From Dryocosmus kuriphilus (lineage: Eukaryota; Arthropoda; Insecta; Hymenoptera; Cynipidae), in the NCBI GenBank assembly GCA_038277395.1, contig CM076191.1, forward strand, positions 28,034,583-28,098,582: a stretch of 64,000 nucleotides of DNA, given 5' to 3'. This document shows positions 33,987 to 44,168 of the stretch, piece after piece. Each line of letters begins with the position of its first letter. Position 1 is the first letter of the stretch. The position numbers were made by a program, and so were the translations under genes. Under the pieces are notes generated by a model. The model searched no databases and was not told the origin of the DNA. It was given only the letters and a program-made list of their open reading frames with translations.

Positions 33987-36833
33987 CTAAATATGGGTTA
34001 CTAGAAGTTTATCCGCATGCTTGGAAAAACGCTTTCCATCTTCGGTTTCCAAAATTACATTGTTGTGAGTTGTGAACTCTACTATAGTGTAAGGACCATG
34101 AGCTCGACTATCGAATTTTCCATCTTTGACATCTTTCACAATATATACTTTATCTCCTACTTTTGCCTTCAAGGGTCGAGCCTTTCTATCATAGATTTCC
34201 TTCGATCGCAGCTTAGCCTTGCTCAGATTTTGACTGGCCAAATGCTGAATCTCGGTCAATCTAGTGATTAAGTCCCTGAGATGGGTTCCATAAGTTTCTA
34301 AATCTTCTCCTTGAGGAAAAGAGCTAGGTATTCTGGCCAGCCGGCCGAATACCAGCTCGTATGGAGTAAAGTTTGTTGCTTCGTGCACAGACGTGTTGTA
34401 TGCAAACATGGCGAATGGGAGCAATCGGTCCCAATCGTCATATCCGACTGCATAGTGTTTAATGTAGTCAGTTAGCACAATGTGACTGCGTTCTAACGAC
34501 CCATTAGTCTGGGGGCGATAGCCTGATGTGGTCAGCTGTTTCACCTTAAATATGCGTCCAAGTTTCTTCATTAGATTACTAATAAAACTTCCTCCCCTGT
34601 CGGTTAGTATACACCTTGGTGCACCATACTGGGAGAAAAGGTTGGCTGCCACCGCGTGGGCTACCGTGGTTGTTTTTAGATTCGGTATAGGGATAGCGAT
34701 GCAGTATTTACTGAAGTTGTCCTGCATCGTTAGAATATGTCGATTCCCGTTGGGGGTAGTGGGTAATTTTCCGACTGTGTCTAGCGAGACTTTGTCGAAT
34801 GGTTCGGCGGGGGTATCGGTGATTATCATTGGTTCACGCGTGCGCGCTCGCACTAATTTTTGCTTTAGGCAACTCTTGCAATTACGAACGTACTCGGTGA
34901 CATCGTCGCGGAGCCTTGGCCAAGTATATCTCTCCCTAATTCGTGTATAGGTTTTTGTGATCCCTTTATGGCCACCTATTAGGCTACCGTGCCATTCTGC
35001 AATGATTTTTGACCGTACTTCAATTGAGGGGACCTCGATTCGTCCATGACAAAGGATTATTGTGACAGGAGTGGCACAAATTACCTTCGCTAATAGTTCA
35101 GCCATTTTATTCTGAGGGAGAGGGCCCAGTAAATCGCCAGAATTTGCTATTCGGCAGCTGGTTTGCTCATCTTGAGCTAGTGCTAGGAAGAGGTTTTGCA
35201 GCCCTAGAGACACATCCTTCCAATCGAGCTCATCGCTGTGTTTTCGTTTGACCACGATCGAATATGTCTTATGTCGACCGTGGGGAGTGCTCAGGACCTG
35301 GCCCTTCACAGGTTTGCTTTCCCAAACTTCTTGAAAATCGAGACGATCGGTAGCAATTAAAAGTTTGGCTATAGAATTTGTAGGCTCACAATCCTCAGAT
35401 ATAAAATGAGCATAATTGTCCAATTTATATGTCAATGGTTCTGTCCATTGATGAACTACTGTTGGAGATTTCGAGTTTGTTTTCTCGGCATCTTCTTTTA
35501 GGAATTTTGTATTCTCAGAAATTAAAGGGGGAGTGGGAGGATCTATGTAGGGAATTTCGACGTCGATGTGGGAGCTAGATACTTCTCTTGGGATGTTAGA
35601 TGTTTCTCCCATTGTTTCCTGTGTTAGTTGTCGTGGCGTTATCTCCCTGTTTCGGGAAGGCAGGACTGCTGCACCTTCTTTAGCCGTCGTTGAAAAAGGA
35701 GTGGACATGGCACCTGGAGGATTAGTGGTCATAGGTGATGGATACCAGGACCTTCTAGGGGCTTGAGTTTTCGTAGGAGGTGACTCACGTTGTTCTTCCA
35801 AACCCGTAAAACGAACTGTGCTTTTCCTCGCCACCCCGGATTTGAGTTCGGCTTTACTTGAGGCTAGTGATCCTGCTTCAATATTTTTAGTAGCGGATTC
35901 TGCTGCCTCAGAGACTGGACTCGGTTCGGTGGTTTTCCTTGTGTTTTTCTCGTACTCTTTCAGGAATTTTTCAACTCTTTCTGCAAATACGTTATCGTCG
36001 TACTCCGTACATGGATCCAGGGCTTCGAGTCGATTGAGAAGGTTTTCGTCCTCCTCTCCATCGGATACATGGGTGCATAAAAGCTCCATGCCTCCGGAGT
36101 CCCAATACATGGATTCGGGTTGAGTTCCGGACATATCTATCCCATGTTCCGTGACTGACTTGTCAAATTGAGCGAATGATTTTTGTAAGGCGTTCCTCCG
36201 ATTATTTTCATTGAATTCCGTGTCGTTCAATTTGTGGCTATCACTTTCGGTATCTATTTCCTCTTCGGACTCGCTGTCGATTATGGGGGCTGACACACTC
36301 CTATGAATCGGGTTGGCATTCGTTATCGCTTGTTCCTCTTCTTCTTCCTCTGATTCGGGCTTTGGGATGGTAGACGTTCTATCGATTCCTTCGCGGGCTA
36401 GTCGATCTGCCTCTTCGTTCCCTTCTATGCCTTGGTGACTAGGAATGTGATTCCATTTTACGTCTAGTAGATCAAGGGCAGACTTTAACTTTTTGAAGTC
36501 CTCCTGGTTCTTAACGGGTTTATTCTCATAAGTGTTCCAGTCGTTCGTTTCCCATTTAGGGATCCATTCCGTTGCGCTGTTGATTACGAACTTCGAGCCC
36601 GTATTTATCCGCAATTTTTGTATTCCAGCTTTATGAGCTCGGCGTGCAGCTTCCACGACTGCTTCCAACTCTGCTGCGTTGTTAGTTTGTCGGCCGGTAG
36701 CGGGGCGAGAGACATTTAAGGGATGATTTACTCCAAACCAAACTCCTATTCCAGCCCTGGATCGCTCGCTCCCATTATGAGTGCATGCCCCATCAATATA
36801 CACGTCCACGTACGGGTCTGTATTTGGGCTTTA
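33987..36833 (-). CDS. Ty3/Gypsy pol part 2: second (cellular-type) RNase H plus integrase
   Basis: About 950 codons, open from a stop at about 36833; GTG codons but no ATG stand at the domain start, so it likely continues pol through a stop or frameshift. Residues 1-150: an RNase H1-type domain (DGACTHNG, NNAAELEAV, HIPSHQGIEGNEEADRLA). Its third acidic site reads TGSKF where aspartate is usual. Then a 400-residue acidic, Ser/Pro-rich linker. From about residue 600: integrase with HHCC zinc site (WHGSLIGGHKG, CKSC) and DDE residues in SLDTVG, LTDRGGSF and GSLERSH, then a GKFD...GPY C-terminal domain. The integrase core looks intact. Confidence 0.85.
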
Positions 36834-36911
36834 ACCAAGGGGAAGGCAGCGGATGCTGAATTGGTGCAGCCCTTGGGAGTGACTTAGTCCTCTTTAGGAT
36901 AGAAGTCATCT

Positions 36912-38058
36912 CTAGCTCTGGGAGAACGCTATGGGATTTTTTCGGAAGACGGGTGGATCGGATTCCTCATTACTCGAAGTTGATGTGTCATCTGTCGAGG
37001 GAGAATCATCGCTATTGGCAGGAGTTTTGGGCTTTTCCTTCGTTTTCCTATGTCTAGAGAGCCGTTTGGCTATCCCGCTTTTATCGGGGTCTGGCATTTT
37101 CATTCCCGCTGGGGGACAATAATCTTTATCTGAGTCGTCTGAAATTGTAGTTGCTATTAATCGCTTTCTGACGATAGACTTGGACACGGGGGGTTTCGTA
37201 TCTAGAGTCAAGCTAGGTTTGCTAAGGCTCGAGGGTGCCTTTCGTAGAATCGATGGCTTCTCAATGGAGCCCGTAGCTTCGGAAACCCCGCCCACGGGAC
37301 GTTTTAATATCGAAATAGGCCCTTTTGTCGGTTGTCGGTTCGTACCTGGCAGATTCTTCGATGACTGTCGCTTTCTGAGGCGACTCGTTCGCTCTGAGGA
37401 TTCTATAGGCGTGATGGGTAATACTCTGTAATCAGTCGATCTGTCGTGTACCACCAATACTCGTGAAAGGTTCTTTTCGATCTCAGCATTCGTTCTCGTA
37501 TTGAGAGGGTCCTTTGAATTCTTCTCATTGTTCATCTTGAAGGTTTCCGAGTCTGCTGAGTCTTCTGTATCGGTTGAACTGGCCGACTCCACTAAGCTGC
37601 CCACTGGGTTTTCTGATAGAGCTTCTACGCCTTTATTTAGCTTACCTTTTTTATACTCATATTGATATTGGTAATCCTTGAGTTTCAGTCGCCATTTTAT
37701 TAACCTCGTTCCTGGATTGTCCACGTAGGTCATCCAGTGTATGGGCTCGTGGTCGCAGGCTAGGATAAACTCTCGACCATATAAATAGGGACGGAAGTTT
37801 CCTACTCCATAGAGTACTGCTAGGCATTCTTTTTCTTCTTTATCATAATTTAATTCGTAATCGGTCAAAATCTTGGAGTAATAAGCCACAAGCATATCCA
37901 TGCCATCCTTTTTTTTTTTGCGTCAATACTGCTCCTACATCATGGTCAGAGGCATCTGTAGTCAATTTGAAGGGTTTTCTAAAATCAGGGTACTGAAGGA
38001 TTGGTTTTCTACACAAATATCGTCGAAGTTTTCAGAAGCTGTGAGTCTGCTCTTCTCC
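36912..38058 (-). pseudogene. Ty3/Gypsy pol: native RNase H and linker, frameshifted
   Basis: Follows the RT directly. A TTDASDHDVGAVL block (first catalytic aspartate) at about 37935-37975 lies in one frame, then an A run (T run on the plus strand, 37908-37917) shifts the frame. The rest (37901-36912) has AYYSKILTDYELNYDKEEKE and ACDHEPIHW. The last acidic box reads VEALSE instead of ADALSR-like. A 200-residue Ser/Pro/Lys-rich tail follows. Frame breaks at homopolymers may be sequence errors. Confidence 0.75.
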
Positions 38059-39771
38059 CTATCTGAAGGGGGTGTCCTTCTTCAAGAGTTCAGTTAAGGG
38101 TTTTGACAACTTCGCATAATCCTTAATGAACCTTCGGTAGTACCCCGAAAGGCCTAGAAATTGGCGAACATTTTTGACAGTTTTAGGCGTGGGAAATTGC
38201 CGTATCGCTGTTATTTTGGCGGGATTTTGCCTTACTCCGTTCCGCCCAATAATATGGCCCAAATAGGCAACCTCCGTGCGTAAGAATTCGCACTTGTCCG
38301 GCTGCAGTTTTAGATTCGCCTTCCGTAGTAGTCTTTCTAATAATCGCCTGATCTTCGTATCGTGCTCTTCTAAGGTTTCTGAATGCACCACGATATCATC
38401 TAGATATATGAAGGCTTCTGTGCGATGCATTCCTATTAAAACGTTGTCCATGAGCCTTTGGAAGGTAGCTGGGGCATTTTTGATTCCCATTGGCATGCGG
38501 AGATATTCAAAATGGCCACGCGGGGTGGAAAAGGCAGTTTTAGCCCTATCTTCTGGGTGGGTTTCGATTTGGTGGAAACCACTTGCCAAATCTAGTACGG
38601 AAAAGTATTGTGCTTTTCCAAGATGGTCCAAAATGTCCGTGATGTTTGGCAACGGGTATGCGTCTCCTATGACTTTGCCGTTGAGCACTCTATAGTCCGC
38701 CACCACTCTAAACTTTCGAATTCCTGATGCGTCCATTTTCTTTGGAATTATCATTATAGGGGAATTGTAAGGAGACTTTGATTCCTTAATAATTCCTGAT
38801 TTTAATTGCTTATCAATTTGATCTCGCACCTCGTCGGATGTTGCCTGGGGGTGCCGGTATGGCTTTCGCATTATTACCTTATCATCCGTGGTGGGAATTC
38901 GGTGTTGCAACAAGTGGGTACAGGTTAACAGTTCTCCGTTTAAATGAAAGACATCGGGAAAATCCTTTACCCAGGTGTAAACACTCTCTCTCTCCTCTAG
39001 GGTCAACTGGGAAACATGAAGCCTTTTCAACACTTGTTCCGTACGTTCCGACACTGGGTCTGTCAGGTGTTTTGATAATGCATTAGGGGCAGCCTCCAAT
39101 TCTGATCCTGTCGAGTCTTCTCCGGGAAATTCGTATACGTCGTACGGGAAGATTTCCTGGGGTCTGACTTTGAATTCTATCGCTTCAGTGGTGGTGTTTA
39201 TAGCCAGCACTCTGCACACCCCATCTTTGACCGACACTGCTGCTTCTCCCAGATAGATTCCTTGTGGGGTTTCAATTTTTGGTAGGTATCCTTCCTTGAG
39301 TTCCAAATTTTTTACGCCTATATCAACAGGCTGTCGCATTCGTGCGGCAATTCGAAGGATTCGAGAGAAGGGCTTTATTTCCGATTTTAGAGCTCTTTTT
39401 GCGCTCTTAGATTCTTCATCTATAAAAGGAATCGGCGTTACAGGCTTGTTTACCGACACTAATGTGTTGTGCCGAAAAGATAACTGTGCTTGTTCCTGTC
39501 TGAGATAGGGCCGGCATAATATTCTATCACTTGTCATGGGGAAGGAGTTCTTTACAGCGTGGAACTCGGTAGGGGATTCTAAAATAAGTAGCTTTAGGGT
39601 ACCTATCGTTTTGACTGGATGATTAGTGATTCCCGCTAATTCTACAGCTTTTTGTGGGTCAAATTTTAATTCCGGATTCAAGGCACCCGTTTTTATTAAG
39701 TTTAAATCAGAGCCTGGATCTACGAGAAAATAGGCATTACCATATCTAAATTCTGATGATATGATTTTCAC
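38059..39771 (-). CDS. Ty3/Gypsy pol part 1: protease and reverse transcriptase
   Basis: 570 codons. An aspartic protease at the start has VDPGSDLN in place of the usual D-T/S-G-A/S. RT follows: PIMIIPKKMDASG, FRVVADYRVLN, FSVLDLASGFHQI, RMPMGIKNAPATFQRLM and the catalytic YLDDIVV near residue 456, then the thumb with FLGLSGYYRRFIKDY. The first codon here is GTG and overlaps the gag stop in GTGA, so translation probably comes from a -1 frameshift out of gag rather than from its own start. It ends just before the native RNase H, where the frame shifts. Confidence 0.88.
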   Translation of the reverse strand: MKIISSEFRYGNAYFLVDPGSDLNLIKTGALNPELKFDPQKAVELAGITNHPVKTIGTLKLLILESPTEFHAVKNSFPMTSDRILCRPYLRQEQAQLSFRHNTLVSVNKPVTPIPFIDEESKSAKRALKSEIKPFSRILRIAARMRQPVDIGVKNLELKEGYLPKIETPQGIYLGEAAVSVKDGVCRVLAINTTTEAIEFKVRPQEIFPYDVYEFPGEDSTGSELEAAPNALSKHLTDPVSERTEQVLKRLHVSQLTLEERESVYTWVKDFPDVFHLNGELLTCTHLLQHRIPTTDDKVIMRKPYRHPQATSDEVRDQIDKQLKSGIIKESKSPYNSPIMIIPKKMDASGIRKFRVVADYRVLNGKVIGDAYPLPNITDILDHLGKAQYFSVLDLASGFHQIETHPEDRAKTAFSTPRGHFEYLRMPMGIKNAPATFQRLMDNVLIGMHRTEAFIYLDDIVVHSETLEEHDTKIRRLLERLLRKANLKLQPDKCEFLRTEVAYLGHIIGRNGVRQNPAKITAIRQFPTPKTVKNVRQFLGLSGYYRRFIKDYAKLSKPLTELLKKDTPFR

Positions 39772-41084
39772 GACTGGGGAGTCTTTATAATTCCGCCCTG
39801 TTCGTAGGATCCTATGGAGTTCTCCGGGTAGTTCTTCGTCATTGGACGCTTCTGTATTGATGGACTCTGGGCCACGTCCTGACCCAGAGCCTGCTGCGAG
39901 TTTAAATCCTTAGGTGGTCCTGAGGAGTTGGATCTGGAGGGAGGTTTTCCGTATCCCTTCCAGCATATGTTTGAGGGATACTGGTTCGTTGGATATTGAG
40001 GTACACATGGAGCAGTGGGGTAAGGGTAGGTCAACCCATATCCAGGTAGTGGTGGTTGGGCTACCAGGTAGGATTGTTGAGCACCCATATATTGGGATAA
40101 ATTCCCATAATACTGTTGCAATAGTTGCGCGTAGCTAGGGGGGGGGGGGGGGGGCGAAAATACTCCGCTAGGTATGGGTTGAATTTGGGTTGACTCGGGA
40201 AAGGACACGGATTTTTCTTTTGGGTGTTTCCTTTCCGATTTATCTAAAGAACTCATTTGTTTTGAAAAGGGGCTAGTCGAGCGATTGGAACTAGCTTCTT
40301 TTTCCCTTTTCGCGACGAAAAAGGAGGCCAGGGCCCTTGACTTTTCTGCGTATTTTTGCCTCTCTTCCACGTAGAGGGCGTATTCTAAGGCTTCGCTTAG
40401 GTCCTTTGGGTTGCGGGTGTCGACAAATTTAGACATCTCTTCTGGCAAGCCGCGGATAAAAGCGTCCAGTGCACAATCCTTAATAGGTTTTAACATGATG
40501 TCACTTGCCTTTTCTTGCCCGTACCGGGTGTTATATTTTTCTTCTAACGTGTGTTTAGCTCCGCTGAGCAGACCATGGACGCGGTCGTAATAGTCGTTTA
40601 CCGATTCGGATCGGGACATTCGTAGGTTGACTATAGCCTCAAAATACCACTGGTATTTCTTTGTTGGGGCAAATCGCTTTTTCAAATGGTTGATCAAATC
40701 GTTTACAGTGGGGAATTGTTTATCCCTTACACTTTCACGGGCTACTCCTTTTAATTTAGATAACACCGCTTTGATAAACATAGGTTCAGTTGCTGTTGTT
40801 ATGAACACGGCTCCATTGCACACGTCCTGAATAAACTCTTTTAAAGGTGGTGTTTTCCCATTAAAATCCGGAATGTGGTAAGTGCTAGTTTGCATCGTTA
40901 TATTTTCCAAAAGGGAGTTCATAACCAAGCTGGCATCCATGTTTATGCCAGGGTTTAAAACACGTAAGTTGGGCACGGCTGAACTTAATGTACCCGCGAT
41001 GCTTTGGTTATTCAAGCCTGGATCATCGAGGTTATTAGTTTGATTATCATCCCCTGTTGGGTCACTTCCATTATTTTGTGACAT
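39768..41084 (-). CDS. Ty3/Gypsy gag
   Basis: 438 codons from ATG, intact. The capsid-like part (residues about 75-250) has KKRFAPTKKYQWYFEAIVNL and ESVNDYYDRVHGLLSGAK, typical of Ty3/Gypsy Gag. A Pro-rich segment with PPPPPPSYAQ near residue 310 contains a PPxY-type late-domain motif, coded across a G run on the plus strand (40137-40154). No CCHC zinc knuckle is seen, as in many errantiviruses. The stop overlaps pol. Confidence 0.85.
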   Translation of the reverse strand: MSQNNGSDPTGDDNQTNNLDDPGLNNQSIAGTLSSAVPNLRVLNPGINMDASLVMNSLLENITMQTSTYHIPDFNGKTPPLKEFIQDVCNGAVFITTATEPMFIKAVLSKLKGVARESVRDKQFPTVNDLINHLKKRFAPTKKYQWYFEAIVNLRMSRSESVNDYYDRVHGLLSGAKHTLEEKYNTRYGQEKASDIMLKPIKDCALDAFIRGLPEEMSKFVDTRNPKDLSEALEYALYVEERQKYAEKSRALASFFVAKREKEASSNRSTSPFSKQMSSLDKSERKHPKEKSVSFPESTQIQPIPSGVFSPPPPPPSYAQLLQQYYGNLSQYMGAQQSYLVAQPPLPGYGLTYPYPTAPCVPQYPTNQYPSNICWKGYGKPPSRSNSSGPPKDLNSQQALGQDVAQSPSIQKRPMTKNYPENSIGSYEQGGIIKTPQS

Positions 41085-41374
41085 GGTTATTATTTAAAAT
41101 AGGGTCTTGACAGCACAGCTGAAGGCGCGAATTCGGTCACGAAGTGTGGCATCTATTTTTTTTTATTTCCTCTCTATGTAGGATAGGGGTGACGTACGTT
41201 CACCACACCGGAATTTTTATTTTACGTTTATTTACTTATTTATTTTATTTTATCGAATATGGCTAGCGATTTAGTGGTCAATTCCAACGGGAGGACTAAT
41301 GTGTAACACACCGCAACTTTATTATATTTTTAGATCACTATGCCTGCGAGATAACCTCAATTCAGAACTTCGTT

Positions 41375-41770
41375 TTATAAATCTATTATAACGGTGTCAT
41401 CGTCTGAGATATCGCCGTTTAAGAGTCCTGCAACTGGTGTAACTTCCTCGCGCTCTGGGAGGTCGCCCATGTGATTAGAGTGGGTTTCATCCAGAATTGC
41501 GCGTCTTCTTTGTTGAAGGGCTTCTTCCTGTTCTAGATCGATCGTCACGATTTGCCCAATGGGGTCCGCGGGGGCAATTTCAGGCACAAGGTTTATGGGT
41601 CGAACGGTTGGCCGAACTACACATACGGGAATTACTTTCTCTTCTGGGAAGACAAGTTTATTGTATATGACTGACCTGCGAGATACAACGGCAACCTGGC
41701 GTTTTCTCCTAGACCTCCTTCCTCTTTTTCGAGGAGGTTCTGAGGAGTCTTTCCTTCTTGGAGGATTCAT
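41375..41770 (-). CDS. Leader ORF 2 of the Ty3/Gypsy element, unknown
   Basis: 131 codons from ATG, same strand as gag and 290 bp before it. The start is very basic (KRGRRSRRKRQ, a nuclear-localisation-like patch), the end acidic. No family recognised. An intact frame next to intact gag and RT suggests an accessory protein, but chance cannot be excluded. Confidence 0.4.
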   Translation of the reverse strand: MNPPRRKDSSEPPRKRGRRSRRKRQVAVVSRRSVIYNKLVFPEEKVIPVCVVRPTVRPINLVPEIAPADPIGQIVTIDLEQEEALQQRRRAILDETHSNHMGDLPEREEVTPVAGLLNGDISDDDTVIIDL

Positions 41771-42011
41771 GAGGTATTTCGTCGAATACTCTAGATTTCA
41801 ATTACAAAACTAGCTGTACTAATGAGCAAAAAGGACTGTTGACTGAGCCTTCCTGGTTTTAAAACATGGAATCAGAAACTTCAAAGTCTTCGACGGCCGA
41901 GGAGGTACTCGAAGCCAGAGCCTTTGAATTGTGGGAAAAATCCGGGCCGAAATTAAACAATCTTGATCTGGACCCTCTTTTTTGTTTACAAGTTCCTCAA
42001 TGATAGGAATA

Positions 42012-42300
42012 GTGGTGCGCTTCCTCTTCCACATGAGTAACGGAGCCTATGTCTCACATACACTCATGGAGCTGAAAGCTTACCGAGTCGGAAAAAAAAA
42101 AGAAACCATTTTCGATTATGACTTTACAGTACCACCTTTTCCATCTGGATCAAATCCCGATCAAGGTCAAATTATTTCGGTGCGGCTTTTCTTTTGTCTC
42201 TCATCCGTGAAGGAGATAATGGTGCGCTTCCTCTTCTACACGAGTAACGGAGCCTATGTCTCACATACACTCATGGAGCTGAAAGCTTACCGAGTCGGAA
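42012..42300. repeat. Tandem imperfect duplication in the Ty3/Gypsy leader
   Basis: About 80 bp around GGAGCCTATGTCTCACATAC occurs at about 42012-42092 and again at 42221-42299, with two substitutions in the shared core. The period is about 209 bp and weaker similarity fills the rest. A plus-strand frame of 150 codons runs through both, antisense to the element, and I do not call it a gene. Confidence 0.8.
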
Positions 42301-42480
42301 TAAAAATCGTTTTCAATTCGGACTGTACGGTACCATTTCTCCTTAACAAGGTAAGCCGCAGTTGGATAACATGTCCCTACTTTCTTTATTATTATTATTA
42401 TTTATTTATTTTTTTTTTTTTTGAAATAAATTAACTTTTTATATTTTCAGAAAAGACTAAGTATTCTTTTTACGCAAAAC

Positions 42481-42819
42481 TCAGATTCCCAGAAGTTCAA
42501 TAGCCGTCATACCCAAAATTCCTTCAACAACTGGATGTTCAATAGGAGGAGTAGTGGCGGAAATGATCTCACATGTGATTACCTCATTACTCAAATTTAA
42601 CTCAACAGTTCCCACCGATTCAATAGTCAGTGACCCAAATTCGTGTACGATGGGCGAATGTCTCGTAAAGCCTACTAATAATTCGCTTTCTGGAATGAAC
42701 GTTAATGGGGTTTCGCGGTGCAGAGTTAGGCGGATATTACCCCTTTGGAAAAATTGAGAATATAAGGTTAAACCGGTTGGTTGCTGAGGTTGCACAATTT
42801 CATGGCAAAAAGGGGACAT
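42481..42819 (-). CDS. Leader ORF 1 of the Ty3/Gypsy element, perhaps protease-like
   Basis: 112 codons from ATG. Its C-terminal part (SVGTVELNL, then VVEGILGMTAIELLG) resembles the end of a retropepsin-type fold, where a hydrophobic-Gly-hydrophobic-Leu-Gly motif is usual. No catalytic D-T/S-G is present. It may be a remnant or duplicated protease end; function unknown. Same strand as gag. Confidence 0.35.
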   Translation of the reverse strand: MSPFCHEIVQPQQPTGLTLYSQFFQRGNIRLTLHRETPLTFIPESELLVGFTRHSPIVHEFGSLTIESVGTVELNLSNEVITCEIISATTPPIEHPVVEGILGMTAIELLGI

Positions 42820-43654
42820 TTCAAATTTGATTTCATATATGGGGTTTTCATATATAGGGGTTTCTCTATAAAAAAAAAGATCACCTTAACCTTCCGTTAA
42901 CCTTGGAATTTGACCTGAAAGTCAAAAGCAATAATGCAAACACATGGTCTTTGAAACATTTCAACCCGCAGAATTCGATTTTAAACTTAGATTACTTTGA
43001 TCGTCCTCTGACCAAAAATTTGAAACTTTCCAATTTTAGATCGATAATTACTCTCCACACCGGAATTGAATCGCTCTGAACTCAATTCCTGGCACTTCAG
43101 TTTGGCACTATTTTCCTTTACAGTATTAGGTCGGATACCTAATTTTGCTGTACACTTTGCGCTATTTTACCTAATAGCACGAATGATTCTGCTCGATTGA
43201 GAGCGGCTTCAAAGATTTCTTGAAATTCTTTGTCGTTTGACAATTTGTAACAACCGGACTCCGGTTCGGGTAAAACGGAACTGACTGTTTTTTCTTCGAC
43301 TGAAATTTCTTCTATTTAATAGTCGAATTTATTAGCGCTTGATATGCTAATCTTTTTTCGAGAGTTTCTCGAACTTTTCTACCTGCTCGAGCTCTAGGTT
43401 TGCGAACTAATTTAATTTCACATTGGGAGTTAGACATTTTATTTAACTTTAAACAGTGAGATGTGGAGGCACTCAGCTAAACTTACAAGCAATGTGAAAT
43501 CGATATGCTAAACAGCTTTCAACTTACTTCAAAATAGGATTGATTCTTATTTTTACTTCAAATAAATAAACCAGAAGCATTTAGTTTATTTTTCTTTCTT
43601 TTTTTAAAAAATTTCGTGTAGGAATTATTTGATAGATTTTGGTAGTGAACACAA

Positions 43655-44039
43655 CTTCCTTGCCAAACGGCAGAGAAGCTAATTCAGTCTCAGATTTTTA
43701 AGGATTATTTCTCAAGGGAGTTACTTCGGCCAAACGGCTGAAGTGAACTCTTTAACGAAAATTGTCATCGGCCAAACGGCTGATAAAAATTTTCATCTAA
43801 GCTATTACCTTCGGCCCAAACGGCTGAGGGCAATTTTAATACCTGGAGAAATTATCGTCCTTAATAAGGCTTGCACCAAATTTAAACCATACACAAAATT
43901 CTTAGTATCTGATTCGGGTAAAATATCTTCGGCCAAACGGCTGAAGGGAATATTAAGCGAATCTTAACTTCTGAAAAATAAACGTCAATAATATTTGTTA
44001 ATTCTAAATAATTGTTCCGGCCAAACGGCTGAGGGCAAT
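43655..44039 (-). other. Array of six hairpins with GCCAAACGGC core in the element leader
   Basis: Six copies of GCCAAACGGC-type cores at about 43660, 43728, 43770, 43815, 43930 and 44020 (one with an extra C). Each is flanked by bases that pair: ACTTCG/TGAAGT, ATCG/TGAT, CCTTCG/TGAGGG, CTTCG/TGAAG, and ATTG/CAAT further out in the last. In the first copy the flanking pair changes on both sides (TTG/CAG), so pairing is kept. On the element strand the loop is GTTT. Position: between 5' LTR and the leader ORFs. Function unknown; packaging or translation control are possibilities. Confidence 0.7.
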
Positions 44040-44146
44040 CATTTATAATTAATTTTATAATACAAGGAGTTACCTAGAAACATGTTAGCGAGTAACCGAT
44101 AGTTACTAGTAGCGAAGCCGGTGGAAATAGAGCATTTAATTCTATC

Positions 44147-44163
44147 GCCACCGCTGCCACCAT
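44147..44163 (-). other. Candidate tRNA primer-binding site
   Basis: Six bases inside the 5' LTR, the minus strand reads TGGTGGCAGCGGTGGCG. A start of TGG, complementary to a tRNA CCA tail, fits a primer-binding site. The tRNA was not identified. Confidence 0.5.
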
Positions 44164-44168
44164 CAGTT

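Noticed and set aside
34017..40830. Plus-strand frames over gag and pol
   Set aside because: Shadows of the minus-strand genes, no own motifs.
41982..42434. 150-codon plus-strand ORF with two like halves
   Set aside because: It is antisense to the retroelement and arises from the tandem duplication in its leader.
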